Part shown: positions 40,471 through 49,144 of the stretch, piece after piece
Numbering within the stretch: position 1 is the stretch's first letter
Layout: every line of letters starts with the position of its first letter
Assembly (NCBI RefSeq): GCF_002262885.1
Contig: NZ_NKYF01000009.1
Coordinates: 186,001 to 250,000, forward strand
Length of the DNA: 64,000 nt
DNA from: Pseudonocardia sp. MH-G8
Lineage (GTDB): Bacteria; Actinomycetota; Actinomycetes; Mycobacteriales; Pseudonocardiaceae
Reading direction: 5' to 3'
Position numbers and translations under genes: made by a program
The notes under the pieces: generated by a model
Database searches by the model: none
Seen by the model: only the letters and a program-made list of their open reading frames with translations
What the model was told of the DNA's origin: nothing

Positions 40471-42881
40471 GCCCGCTCGTCGGCCTCGTCGTCGTCTCGC
40501 ACAGCCGTGCGCTGGCCGACGCGGCGGTGGCGCTGGCCCGGGAGATGGCGCCGGGCGAGCTGGCGATCGAGGTGGCCGCCGGGCTCGACGAGACCACATT
40601 CGGCACCGACGCCGTCGCCATCGCGGCGGCGGTCGGGGCGGCAGATTCCGGCGCCGGCGTCGTGGTGCTGATGGACCTGGGCAGCGCGGTGCTCTCCGCC
40701 GAGCTGGCGCTCGACCTGCTCGACGACCCCGACGCGCGCGAGCGGGTGCTGCTCTGCCCCGCACCGCTGGTGGAGGGCCTCGTCGTCGCGGCGGTCACCG
40801 CGGCGGGCGGCGCGGACCGTGCGGAGGTCACCGCGGAGGCCGCTGCCGCGCTCGGGGGCAAGCAGGAGCAGCTGGGTGTGGCGGCGCCGCCGCAGCCGGT
40901 GGAGCCCGCCGAGGACGCCGGGGACATCGCCGGGTTCACCGTCGCCAACCCGCACGGTCTGCACGCCCGCCCCGCCGCTCGGCTCGTCGGGCTGGTCCGC
41001 GGCCTGGACGACGCGGAGGTGCGGATCCGCAACGCCACCACGGGCTCGCCGTGGGCGCCGGCAGCGAGCCTCGCGCGCGTGGCGGCGCTGGCCGCGCTGC
41101 GGGGCCACCGCGTCGAGGTCACCGCGTCGGGGCCCGGTGCCCGCGCGGCCGTGGACGCGGTGCTCGCGCTCGCGGCCCGCAGCTTCGACGAGGGCGGCGC
41201 GCCCCCGGCCCCCGCCCGGGTGCCGTCGGACGCCGTCGGCGCCCGCGGCCCGCTGCCGGCCGCGCCCGGCATCGGCATCGGTCCGAAGCGCGGTGTGGCC
41301 CCGGCGCCGGTCGTGGTGCCGGACGAGCCCGCGGCCGCCCCCGCGGCCGAGCGCACCCGCCTCGACCGCGCTCTCACCACCGCGGCGGCCGAGATCCGGG
41401 CCGCGCGCGAGACGGCCGCCCGCGAGCTCGGGCCCGCGGAGGCGGCGATCTTCGACGCGCACCTGCTCCTGCTCGACGACCCCGACCTGCTGTCCGGTGT
41501 GCAGGACCGGATCGGCGCCGGGGCATCGGCCCCACAGGCGTGGTCGGAGGGGGTGGAGCGGGCGGCCGCGGCCCTGGAGGCCGCGGGCGACGAGTACCTG
41601 GCGGCCCGGGCGGCGGACGTCCACGCCGTCGGCGACCAGGTGCTGCGGGCGATCGTGGGTGCTCACACCGCCCCGGTCGGGGCCGTGGCCGGCCCGCCGC
41701 CTGTGCTGGTCGCCGTCGACCTCACCCCGGCGCAGGCCGCCGCCCTCGACCCGGCTCAGGTCGCCGGCGTCGTCCTGGCCGGCGGGAGCCCCACCGCCCA
41801 CAGCGCAATCCTGCTGCGCGCCCGGGGCGTGCCCGCGGTCGTCGGGGCGGGTCCGGCGGTCCTGGAGGCCGCGGACGGGGTCCCGATCGCCCTCGACGGC
41901 GCCACCGGCGAGGTCGTGATCGATCCGACCGCGCAGGTGGCGGCGGCGTTCGAGAACAGGGCCGCGGCCCAGGCCGAGCGCGACCGGGAGGCGCGCGCCC
42001 GCGCCGGCGCCCCGGCGGTGACGCGCACCGGTGTCCCGGTGCTGGTCGGTGCGAACGTCGGATCCACGGCCGACGCGGTGGCCGCCGCCGCGGCCGGCGC
42101 CGACCTCGTCGGGTTGGTCCGCACCGAGTTCCTGTTCCTCGACCGCCCGGCCGCCCCCGACGTCGACGAGCAGGAAGCGGCCTACCGCGCGATCGCCGAG
42201 GCCCTCGGCGGCAAGCGCATCACCCTGCGGACGCTCGACGTCGGCGGCGACAAGCCGCTGCCCTACCTGCCGCTGCCCGCGGAGGCGAACCCGTTCCTCG
42301 GGCTGCGCGGCATCCGGCTGGCCACGGCCCACCCGCAGCTGCTGGCCGATCAGCTGCTGGCCGTGGTGCGGGTGGCCCACGACGCCCCGGTCAGCATCAT
42401 GTTCCCGATGGTCAGCGTCGTGGACGAGCTGGTCTCCGCCCGCCGCGTCCTCGACGAGGCGATCGCGCGGGAGGGCCGCGGCTCGCCGCCGGGACTGCAG
42501 ATCGGGATCATGGTCGAGGTGCCGGCCGCCGCGTTGAAGGCGGCGGAGTTCGTCCCGCACGTCGACTTCTTCTCGATCGGCACCAACGACCTCACCCAGT
42601 ACGCGCTCGCCGCCGAGCGGGGCAACCCGGCCGTCGCGGGTCTCGCCGACCCGCTGGACCCCGGCGTGCTGCGGCTCGTCGACGCGGTGTGCCGGGCGGC
42701 GGGGGAGCGCACGCTCGTGGCGGTCTGCGGTGAGGCGGCCGCAGACCCGCGGGCGGCGGGGGAGTTCGTCGGGCTCGGCGTGCGGGAGCTGAGCGTGGCG
42801 CCCGCCGCCGTGCCTGCGGTCAAGCAGGCCGTGCGCGAGCTGGACGGTCGTCAGGAGGAGAGCGACGCCGCCCTGCCGTAG
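40467..42881 (+). CDS. dhaM: Fused DhaM EIIA - HPr - Enzyme I phosphotransferase
   Basis: This 804-residue protein contains a complete phosphorelay. Residues 1-125 are the DhaM-type EIIA domain with active His12 (VVSHSRALADA). Residues about 146-230 are HPr with active His156 (NPHGLHARPA). Residues about 255-795 are Enzyme I with phospho-His H435 (GGSPTAHSAILLRARGVPA) and a full C-terminal PEP-binding barrel (LVRTEFLFLDR, GIMVEVPAAAL, SIGTNDLTQY, LVAVCGEAA). It would take phosphate from PEP and deliver it to ADP on DhaL. Many DhaM proteins have only a truncated EI; here the barrel is present. It starts with GTG overlapping the DhaL stop. Confidence 0.9.
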   Translation: MSPLVGLVVVSHSRALADAAVALAREMAPGELAIEVAAGLDETTFGTDAVAIAAAVGAADSGAGVVVLMDLGSAVLSAELALDLLDDPDARERVLLCPAPLVEGLVVAAVTAAGGADRAEVTAEAAAALGGKQEQLGVAAPPQPVEPAEDAGDIAGFTVANPHGLHARPAARLVGLVRGLDDAEVRIRNATTGSPWAPAASLARVAALAALRGHRVEVTASGPGARAAVDAVLALAARSFDEGGAPPAPARVPSDAVGARGPLPAAPGIGIGPKRGVAPAPVVVPDEPAAAPAAERTRLDRALTTAAAEIRAARETAARELGPAEAAIFDAHLLLLDDPDLLSGVQDRIGAGASAPQAWSEGVERAAAALEAAGDEYLAARAADVHAVGDQVLRAIVGAHTAPVGAVAGPPPVLVAVDLTPAQAAALDPAQVAGVVLAGGSPTAHSAILLRARGVPAVVGAGPAVLEAADGVPIALDGATGEVVIDPTAQVAAAFENRAAAQAERDREARARAGAPAVTRTGVPVLVGANVGSTADAVAAAAAGADLVGLVRTEFLFLDRPAAPDVDEQEAAYRAIAEALGGKRITLRTLDVGGDKPLPYLPLPAEANPFLGLRGIRLATAHPQLLADQLLAVVRVAHDAPVSIMFPMVSVVDELVSARRVLDEAIAREGRGSPPGLQIGIMVEVPAAALKAAEFVPHVDFFSIGTNDLTQYALAAERGNPAVAGLADPLDPGVLRLVDAVCRAAGERTLVAVCGEAAADPRAAGEFVGLGVRELSVAPAAVPAVKQAVRELDGRQEESDAALP

Positions 42882-44065
42882 TCGGGCAGTGCGATGCTGC
42901 CTGCCTTGGCGAACTGCGCGGCGATCAGGGGTCGCAGCGGCCAGCGGGTCATCCAGCGCATCGAGGCCGTCCGCAATCCGATCTGGAACCGGGACAGCGG
43001 CGCGTACCCGCCGACACCCCCCGGCGGCAGCTTCTGGGCCTGCGCGACGTAGGGCCGCATCACCTCCTCGTACCGGCCGAACGCCGCGCGGTGGTCGCCG
43101 CCGGCGGTGGCCAGCTCGCCCGCGAGCACGTAGGCGCCGACGAGAGCGAGGCTCGTGCCGAGCCCGGTGAGCGGCGTTGGGCAGTAGCCCGCGTCGCCGA
43201 GGAGCGCGACGCGCCCCGCGGACCAGCGGTCCAGGTGCACCTGGCTCATCGGGTCGAAGGCGAAGTCGGGCGCGTCGTGCATCGCCGCGACGAGCGACGG
43301 AGCCTCCCACCCGACGCCGGCGAAGCGCTCGGCCACGATCTCGCGCTGGCGGGCCACGTCGCGGCGGTCGTAGGAGATCGGGTCGGAGCGGAAGCCGAAC
43401 CCGGCCTTGATCTCGCCGGGCAGCCGGCCCGGCCGCGCCGACGCCACGAGCCCGCCGGGGGCGTTGTGCATGAGGTACCAGCCGTCGAGGTCGATGCCGG
43501 CCGGTGCGGTGAACCAGGCGATGTAGCAGCCGAGCGGGCGAACGCTGCGCGCCTGCGGGTCGAAGGCGAGCGTCCGGACCGCCGAGTGCAGCCCGTCTGC
43601 GCCGATCACCAGCCCGAAACGGCGCGGCGCGGCCTTCTCGAACGTGACCGTGACGCCCTCGTCGTCCTGGTCGATGCGGGTGATCGTGTCGTCGAACAGG
43701 TACTCGGTGCCGGGGACCGTCGCGCGGTGCAGTACCTCCGCGAGGTCGCCCCTGAGGATCTCGATCTCGGAGACGATGCCCTCACCACCGAAGGCGTCCG
43801 CTCCCATCCGGGCGCCGATCCGGCCGGCGGCGTCGACGTAGGCGATGCCGCGCTGGTCGAGGGCCACGGCACGCGCCTCGTCCATCAGCCCCATGCGTTC
43901 GACGACGGTGCGCCCCGCGCCCCGCAGGTCGACGGCCTGGCCACCCGGCCGTAGCGCGGGCGCCCGCTCCACGACCGTCGGTCGGAAGCCGTGTTCGCGT
44001 AGCCAGTACGCCAGCGCGGGTCCCGCGATCCCGGCGCCGGAGACGAGGATTTCGGTGTTCTTCAC
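42851..44065 (-). CDS. FAD-dependent monooxygenase (PHBH-like)
   Basis: This 404-residue group A flavoprotein hydroxylase has the dinucleotide motif ILVSGAGIAGPALAYWL, the second FAD/NADPH motif VIGADGLHSAVR, and the third FAD motif VALLGDAGYCPTPLTG. Such enzymes hydroxylate aromatic or polyketide-like substrates or inactivate drugs. The GTG at 44065 begins the Rossmann strand directly; no Shine-Dalgarno is evident, so it may be leaderless or start farther upstream. It is divergent from a GntR-TetR hybrid regulator and overlaps the end of the dha fusion gene tail-to-tail by 31 bases. Confidence 0.87.
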   Translation of the reverse strand: MKNTEILVSGAGIAGPALAYWLREHGFRPTVVERAPALRPGGQAVDLRGAGRTVVERMGLMDEARAVALDQRGIAYVDAAGRIGARMGADAFGGEGIVSEIEILRGDLAEVLHRATVPGTEYLFDDTITRIDQDDEGVTVTFEKAAPRRFGLVIGADGLHSAVRTLAFDPQARSVRPLGCYIAWFTAPAGIDLDGWYLMHNAPGGLVASARPGRLPGEIKAGFGFRSDPISYDRRDVARQREIVAERFAGVGWEAPSLVAAMHDAPDFAFDPMSQVHLDRWSAGRVALLGDAGYCPTPLTGLGTSLALVGAYVLAGELATAGGDHRAAFGRYEEVMRPYVAQAQKLPPGGVGGYAPLSRFQIGLRTASMRWMTRWPLRPLIAAQFAKAGSIALPDYGRAASLSS

Positions 44066-44075
44066 GAGCGGTAGC

Positions 44076-44086
44076 GTACGACGTAC
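44076..44086. promoter_or_regulatory. GTACGACGTAC palindrome before the monooxygenase
   Basis: GTACG-A-CGTAC is a perfect inverted repeat around one base and lies 11 bases upstream of the monooxygenase start. A longer imperfect symmetry extends on both sides. It is a candidate operator for the divergent hybrid regulator. Confidence 0.45.
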
Positions 44087-44132
44087 ATACACCTGCTGCA
44101 ACCTCTTCACCTGCAGAGAAGTAGGATCCGAG

Positions 44133-44200
44133 GTGCGCTAGTGCACTAATGCTGTGGCAACCAGGGCTATCCTCGGTCCGATCCTGAGGTGCACTAGTAC
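44133..44200. promoter_or_regulatory. Two GTGCACTAGT-type operator boxes
   Basis: GTGCGCTAGTGCAC (44133-44146) is palindromic at 12 of 14 positions, and GTGCACTAGTAC (44189-44200) repeats the same sequence. The CTAG centre with flanking GTGC is typical of YtrA/GntR-like sites. The second box ends at the Shine-Dalgarno of the hybrid regulator gene, which suggests autorepression. Confidence 0.55.
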
Positions 44201-44209
44201 GGAGGCGAC

Positions 44210-45166
44210 GTGGAGGAGAGTCCGCCCTACGCGCGGATCGTGGCCGACATCCGGGAGCGGATCGAGTCCGGCGACCTCGCGCCCGGTGACCGGGTGCCCT
44301 CGACCCGGGAGATCACCCGGCGCTGGGGCGTCGCCATGGCCACGGCCAGCAAGGCACTGGGTGTGCTGCGCCGGGACGGGCTCGTACGTGCGGAACGGGG
44401 GTCCGGCACCGTCGTGGAGGCGCGCCCGGGCCCGCCGCCCGGCGCAGGACGCCCGCGGCGCCCGTCGCCGGACGACGGGGCGCTGGCTCCCGAGCGCATC
44501 GTCGGCGTCGCGATCGCGATCGCCGACCGGGAAGGGCTCGCCGGGCTGTCGATGCGGCGGGTGGCCGCCGATCTCGGGGCGGCCACGATGGCGCTGTACC
44601 GGCACGTGGCGGACAAGGACGACCTGGTGCTGCGGATGCTCGACGCGGCGATCGGGGAGTGGCGGCCCCCGGCGCATGCACCGGCGGGCTGGCGGGCGCG
44701 GTTGGAGGCGGCGGCCCGGCAGCTGTGGGCGCTGTTCCGCCGCCACCCCTGGGTCGCCCCGGCGATGTCCATGACGCGCCCGCAGCCGCTCGCCCAGGGG
44801 CTCGCCTACTCGGAGTGGACGCTGGCCGCGCTGGAGGACAGCGGCGCCGATCGGACCACGGCCTTCACCGCCTACCTCACGCTCTTCAACTACGTGCGCG
44901 GCACGGCGGTCAACCTCGAACCCGAGGTCGAGGCCGAGGCGGCGAGCGGGTTGGACCCCGACGCGTGGATGGACACCCAGGTGCCGACGCTGCGCGCGAT
45001 CGTCGCCGACGGCGCGTTCCCGGTGTTCGAGCGGATGCTCTCGAGGCCCTACGACTTCGACCTGGACACGTTGTTCGAGTTCGGCCTCCAGCGCCTGCTC
45101 GACGGCTTCGCGGCGCTGATCGAGGCGCCGCCTCAGACCTGCGGTGGCCCGGACGTGACGCCGTAG
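44210..45166 (+). CDS. GntR-TetR hybrid transcriptional regulator
   Basis: This 318-residue protein joins two regulator types. Residues about 5-70 are a GntR winged HTH (IVADIRERIESGDLAPGDRV, then RRWGVAMATASKALGVLRRD). Residues about 95-145 are a TetR HTH (IVGVAIAIADREGLAGLSMR, AATMALYRHVADKDDLV), followed by a TetR_C-type ligand domain. It therefore has two DNA-binding units in one chain. The GTG start has GGAGG upstream. It is divergent from the monooxygenase and probably controls it; its end overlaps the flavin reductase gene tail-to-tail by 34 bases. Confidence 0.87.
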   Translation: MEESPPYARIVADIRERIESGDLAPGDRVPSTREITRRWGVAMATASKALGVLRRDGLVRAERGSGTVVEARPGPPPGAGRPRRPSPDDGALAPERIVGVAIAIADREGLAGLSMRRVAADLGAATMALYRHVADKDDLVLRMLDAAIGEWRPPAHAPAGWRARLEAAARQLWALFRRHPWVAPAMSMTRPQPLAQGLAYSEWTLAALEDSGADRTTAFTAYLTLFNYVRGTAVNLEPEVEAEAASGLDPDAWMDTQVPTLRAIVADGAFPVFERMLSRPYDFDLDTLFEFGLQRLLDGFAALIEAPPQTCGGPDVTP

Positions 45167-45636
45167 CGACCGCGGTAGAACAGCAGGGGGAGCCGCGCCG
45201 GATCGGCGCCGAGGTCGAGCACGTGGCCGACGGCGATCGTGTGGTCGCCGCCGTCGTACTCGTTCCAGAGCGTGCAGTCGATCCAGGCGCTCACGCCGTC
45301 CAGCACCGGCGCCCCGGACGGGCCGCGTCGCCAGGACACGCCGTCGAACTTGTCCACCCCGGAACGGGCGAATCCGGCGCTGAGCTCCTGGTGGTCGGCG
45401 GCCAGCACGTTGACGCAGAACGTGCCGGCAGCGCGGATGCGCGGCCACGTGGACGAGGTGCGGGCGGGCGCGAAGCTGACCAGCGGCGGGTCGAGTGACA
45501 GCGACGCGAACGACTGGCAGGTGAACCCGCACGGCCCGTCCGGGCCGGCGGCCGTGACCACGACGATGCCCGACACGAAGTGGCCCAGCACCTCGCGCAT
45601 CACCGCGGGTGAGACAGGTCCGACGGATGCCCCCAT
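45133..45636 (-). CDS. Flavin reductase family protein
   Basis: This 167-residue protein has the split-barrel flavin reductase domain: FVSGIVVVTAAGPDGPCGFT at the N terminus, SLDPPLVSFAPARTSSTWP for flavin binding, and FCVNVLAADHQELS. It supplies reduced FMN/FAD to a two-component monooxygenase. No oxygenase component is adjacent; the group A monooxygenase nearby reduces its own flavin, so the partner is probably elsewhere. Confidence 0.87.
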   Translation of the reverse strand: MGASVGPVSPAVMREVLGHFVSGIVVVTAAGPDGPCGFTCQSFASLSLDPPLVSFAPARTSSTWPRIRAAGTFCVNVLAADHQELSAGFARSGVDKFDGVSWRRGPSGAPVLDGVSAWIDCTLWNEYDGGDHTIAVGHVLDLGADPARLPLLFYRGRYGVTSGPPQV

Positions 45637-45741
45637 GCCCCGACCCTAACGCCGGGAACGCCACCACTCGTTGGAGTGAACTCCCCGATCTCCCGGTGCG
45701 GCGCCACCACCGCGGGCCCCGCGGTTCGGTACACACACCGC

Positions 45742-45789
45742 GACCGGCGCCACCCGGCTCGCGGGGAGCCCGTTCGGGTGGCGCCGGTC
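45742..45789. terminator. Perfect stem-loop after the sigma factor gene
   Basis: Arms GACCGGCGCCACCC (45742-45755) and GGGTGGCGCCGGTC (45776-45789) pair perfectly over 14 bases with a 20-base loop. The stem begins 20 bases beyond the stop of the leftward sigma factor gene, in the right position for its terminator. Confidence 0.75.
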
Positions 45790-45809
45790 CGGTTCGTGCC
45801 TGCCGGAGG

Positions 45810-46871
45810 TCAGCTGGCGTAGGCGCGCAGCCGATCGGCGCGCTCGCCGATCCGCAGCTTCGCCATGACCTCGCGCTCGATCTGGCGCACCCGCTCGCGG
45901 GAGAGCCCGAAGCGGCGGCCGATCTGGTCCAGCGTGCGCGGCTGGCCGTCGTCGAGGCCGTAGCGCATCCGGATGACCGACTGCTCGCGCTCCTCCAGCG
46001 TGGCGAGCACGCGACGCAGGTCGTCGTGCAGCAGGTGCGAGATCACCGTGGTCTCGGCGTCGGTGGCCTCGCCGTCCTCGATAAAGTCACCCAGCGGTGC
46101 CTCCTCCTCGGACCCGACCGGCATGTCGAGGCTCACCGGGTCGCGGGCGTGGTCGAGCAGATCGGCGATCTTCTCCTCGGCGATTCCCGACTCGGTGGCG
46201 AGCTCCTCGTGGGTGGCGTCGCGACCGAGCTTCTGGTGCAGGTCCCGCTTGATCCGGGCCAGCTTGTTGACCTGCTCGACGAGGTGGACGGGCAGACGGA
46301 TCGTGCGGGCCTGGTCGGCCATGCCGCGGGTGATGGCCTGGCGGATCCACCACGTGGCGTAGGTCGAGAACTTGAAGCCCTTGGAGTAGTCGAACTTCTC
46401 CACCGCGCGGATCAGGCCGAGGTTGCCCTCCTGGATCAGGTCCAGGAGCGGCATGCCGCGACCGGTGTAGCGCTTGGCCAGCGACACCACGAGCCGGAGG
46501 TTGGCCTCGAGCAGGTGGTTGCGGGCCCGCCGGCCGTCGCGGACGATCGCCCGCAGGTCGGAGGCGTACTGCTTCTCGAGTTCGTCGGGCGCGGCCTGGT
46601 CGAGCACGTGCTGTGCGAACACGCCGGCCTCGATGCGCCGGGCCAGATCGACCTCCTGCGCGGCCGTCAGGAGCGCGGTCTTCCCGATGCCGTTGAGGTA
46701 CACCCGGACGAGGTCGGCCGCGGGGCTCTGGGCGTCCAGATCCTCCGAAGTCAGCTCCGGGGTCTCGATCCGGTTGCCAGCAGTGGTGTCCAGGGCATCG
46801 GAGTCGGTACGCTGGCCCGGGATGGCGGGCCGGCGGGTCTTCGCGGGCCTGTTGATCGTGGGCGCTGTCAT
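45810..46871 (-). CDS. sigB: RNA polymerase sigma factor, SigB/HrdB-like (group 1-2)
   Basis: This 353-residue sigma-70 factor has region 1.2 (DLVRVYLNGIGKTALLTAAQ), region 2 with the -10 recognition and melting segment (GNLGLIRAVEKFDYSKGFKF, STYATWWIRQAI), region 3, and region 4.2 HTH (TLDQIGRRFGLSRERVRQIE). It is too short for a principal HrdB/SigA with a long acidic N terminus and fits the SigB class that supports stationary-phase and stress transcription in actinobacteria. GGACC precedes the ATG. A hairpin lies in the upstream region. Confidence 0.9.
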   Translation of the reverse strand: MTAPTINRPAKTRRPAIPGQRTDSDALDTTAGNRIETPELTSEDLDAQSPAADLVRVYLNGIGKTALLTAAQEVDLARRIEAGVFAQHVLDQAAPDELEKQYASDLRAIVRDGRRARNHLLEANLRLVVSLAKRYTGRGMPLLDLIQEGNLGLIRAVEKFDYSKGFKFSTYATWWIRQAITRGMADQARTIRLPVHLVEQVNKLARIKRDLHQKLGRDATHEELATESGIAEEKIADLLDHARDPVSLDMPVGSEEEAPLGDFIEDGEATDAETTVISHLLHDDLRRVLATLEEREQSVIRMRYGLDDGQPRTLDQIGRRFGLSRERVRQIEREVMAKLRIGERADRLRAYAS

Positions 46872-46930
46872 GTGGTCCTCCCCTTGCGCGACCCGGGCGG
46901 GGCGTCTGCGTCAGCTGCCGCCGGGGCTCT

Positions 46931-46952
46931 CATGGGCGTCAACGCGCCCATG
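46931..46952. promoter_or_regulatory. CATGGGCG hairpin upstream of sigB
   Basis: CATGGGCG (46931-46938) and CGCCCATG (46945-46952) pair perfectly around the loop TCAACG, about 60-80 bases upstream of the sigma factor start. It could be an operator or a leader stem-loop. The rest of 46872-47033 shows nothing definite. Confidence 0.45.
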
Positions 46953-47033
46953 CCGCACATCGTTCCCAACTCGCGACTGTGTGCTCGTGCACTCTCAGCG
47001 AGCCCTCAGAACGTGTGCCCGAACGGCGCGGGG

Positions 47034-47459
47034 TCACACCTCCACGAGCACCGTGAACGGGCCGTCGTTCACCGATTCCACGGCCATCGCGGCGCCGAAC
47101 ACCCCCGTGGACACCGGCGCGCCGCGCTCGCGCAGCGCCGCCACCACCGCCTCGACCAGCGGTCGAGCCTGCTCGGGCGGCGCGGCCGCCGACCACGAGG
47201 GGCGGCGTCCCTTGCCCGTCTGGCCGTACAGCGTGAACTGGCTCACCACCAGCAGCGGTGCGCCGGTGTCGGCGCAGGAGCGCTCCCCGTCGAGGATCCG
47301 CAGCTCGTGCAGTTTGCGCGCCATCACCGGCACCGCCGCGGCCGTGTCGTCGCGGTGCACGCCGAGCAGCACCAGCAGGCCGGGGCCGTCGATCTCGCCG
47401 ACGACCTCGCCGTCCACGCGTACGGCGGCGCGCGTCACCCGGGCGGTGACGGCCCTCAC
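47034..47459 (-). CDS. dtd: D-aminoacyl-tRNA deacylase
   Basis: The enzyme hydrolyses D-aminoacyl-tRNA (and mischarged Gly-tRNA-Ala) in the cytosol, protecting translation. The conserved SQFTLYGQTGKGRRPSW motif and the Gly-cisPro motif in VNDGPFT are present; the latter is usually NSGPVT. Length of 141 residues is standard. It begins with GTG at 47459, overlapping the stop of the methyltransferase gene upstream (GTGA). Confidence 0.92.
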   Translation of the reverse strand: MRAVTARVTRAAVRVDGEVVGEIDGPGLLVLLGVHRDDTAAAVPVMARKLHELRILDGERSCADTGAPLLVVSQFTLYGQTGKGRRPSWSAAAPPEQARPLVEAVVAALRERGAPVSTGVFGAAMAVESVNDGPFTVLVEV

Positions 47460-48949
47460 ACCGGCACCAGGATGCCGTGCCGCAGGAACTCGCGCACGGC
47501 CGGCAGGGTCGCCGCCACGAGCTCGCCTGCGGGCCGGTCGTGGGCCACGGCGAGCAGCTTCACGAGCTCACCCAGCGCCAGCGCCCCCTGGCAGCCGGCC
47601 AGCAGTGCCGCGGCCGGGCCGTCCACCTCGTGGCGCCAGCGGGGCCCGTCCATCCGCGCGACGGCGGCACCGACCTCGGCCCAGCCCTCCGTCCCCGGCT
47701 CGGCGTAGGTCTCCAGCACCACCGAGGACGCCACCGCGAGCGGCGCGGCGAGCAGCGCCTCGTCGGAGGTGTGGGCGCGCAGCCAGTCGATCCGGTCCAG
47801 CCAACCGGCGGTCTCCGGGCCGAGCGGGTCGCTGACCTCGCCGAGGACGTCCTCGAACACCACGGTCGGCTCCGCGTCGGTGCTGGCCCCGTCGAGCCTG
47901 CGCAGCGTCAGGAACCCGAACCCGACCGCCTCGACGTGCTCGCGCTCCATCCAGTCCAGCCACTCGCCCGCCTGGGCCCGCGCCGCGGGGGAGGCGAGGT
48001 CCAGGCCCGCGTCGCGCTGCCAGGTGCCGACGTGCAGCGCCGGGTCGGACACCTCCCGCTGCACGATCCACGCGTCGACGCCCGGCGGGAGCCAGGACCG
48101 CACGCGGTCGGGCCAGTCCTCGCCCCGCACGTGCAGCCAGGAGCCGAGCAGCTGCGCCACCCCGCCCGGCTCCAGGTGGCCGGGAAGCGCCCGCAGCAGC
48201 GCGGCGAGCGCGGCGTCCCCGTCCTGGCCGGAGTCGCGGTAGACGTAGTCCACGCGCGCCGGGCCGGGCACGAACGGCGGGTTCGACACGATCTGGTCGA
48301 ACCGCCGGTCCGCGACCGGCTCCAGCCAGGCACCCTCCAGCAGCTCGACGTCGAGCGCGTTGAGCGCGAACGTCGCGCGCGCCATCGCGAGCGCCCGCGG
48401 TGCCACGTCGGTGGCCGTCACGGTGCGCGCGTGCCGACCCGCGTGCAGGGCCTGCACGCCGCACCCGGTGCCCAGGTCGAGCAGCGACCCCACCGGGCGG
48501 CGCACCGTGGCGGCGGCCAGCGTCAGCGACGCGCCGCCCACCCCGGTGACGTGGTCGCGGTCCTGGCGGCGGGCGTCGAGGTCGGACAGCACCCACCACT
48601 CGCCGTCGTCATCGGCGTAGGGGCGCAGGTCCAGCGCGGCGCGCCACCCGTCGCCGTCGGGGACGAGCAGGCCGGCGTCGCGCGCGTCGGACGGGGTGAG
48701 CGGGGCGAGTGCGGCGCGCACGGCGGCGTCGGGCTCCGTCGCGCCGAGCAGCAGCAGCCGCACGAGCACGCCCAGCTCACCGGCTTCCCGGCCGGCGCGG
48801 AACGCGGGCTCGACCTCGCCGCGGCCGAGCGCCGCGTGGGCCGACGGGCCGAGCAGCTCGCGGACGCCGTCGGTGGTGAAGCGGGCGCGCAGCAGCGCGG
48901 CGCGCAGCGACTCGGCGCAGGCGGGGGAGAGGTGGGGAAGCACGCGCAC
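47456..48949 (-). CDS. Class I SAM-dependent methyltransferase with N-terminal domain
   Basis: The first 150 or so residues are a helical domain (LLRARFTTDGVRELLGPSAH) of the kind found on actinobacterial PrmC/RsmC-like methyltransferases. The catalytic domain has the SAM motif LLDLGTGCGVQALHAG and the NPPY-type motif SNPPFVPG, which indicates methylation of an amide or exocyclic amine in rRNA, protein or DNA. A C-terminal region of about 150 residues follows. Start is GTG 48949 or 48943; no clear Shine-Dalgarno is present. The linkage with dtd suggests a translation-related target. Confidence 0.85.
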   Translation of the reverse strand: MRVLPHLSPACAESLRAALLRARFTTDGVRELLGPSAHAALGRGEVEPAFRAGREAGELGVLVRLLLLGATEPDAAVRAALAPLTPSDARDAGLLVPDGDGWRAALDLRPYADDDGEWWVLSDLDARRQDRDHVTGVGGASLTLAAATVRRPVGSLLDLGTGCGVQALHAGRHARTVTATDVAPRALAMARATFALNALDVELLEGAWLEPVADRRFDQIVSNPPFVPGPARVDYVYRDSGQDGDAALAALLRALPGHLEPGGVAQLLGSWLHVRGEDWPDRVRSWLPPGVDAWIVQREVSDPALHVGTWQRDAGLDLASPAARAQAGEWLDWMEREHVEAVGFGFLTLRRLDGASTDAEPTVVFEDVLGEVSDPLGPETAGWLDRIDWLRAHTSDEALLAAPLAVASSVVLETYAEPGTEGWAEVGAAVARMDGPRWRHEVDGPAAALLAGCQGALALGELVKLLAVAHDRPAGELVAATLPAVREFLRHGILVPV

Positions 48950-48993
48950 AGTGTCGCCCGGACGCGCGAGCGGGAATCCGCGACCCGGGCGCG

Positions 48994-49065
48994 GCTCGCA
49001 CACCGATCGCGTCACCGCCACACCGACTGCAGTCGGTGTGGGAGAGCAGCAGTCGGTGTGCGAGC
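48994..49065. repeat. Nested CTGCAG palindrome, copy 3
   Basis: The core CACCGACTGCAGTCGGTG (49021-49038) is identical to copy 1. Outer arms GCTCGCACACCGA (48994-49006) and TCGGTGTGCGAGC (49053-49065) are fully complementary. This copy lies between divergent genes, so it must coexist with both promoters. Confidence 0.88.
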
Positions 49066-49144
49066 GGCGGCGGCCGTCGAGCGCAGGCGCGACCGGGGGC
49101 GCGTTCGGCTCCGCGGCGGAAGGCTGCGGCGCTACGCTCCTGCC

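Noticed and set aside
45133..45636. Flavin reductase as partner of the adjacent FAD monooxygenase.
   Set aside because: The monooxygenase is a single-component group A type with its own NAD(P)H motifs, and the genes are separated by the regulator.
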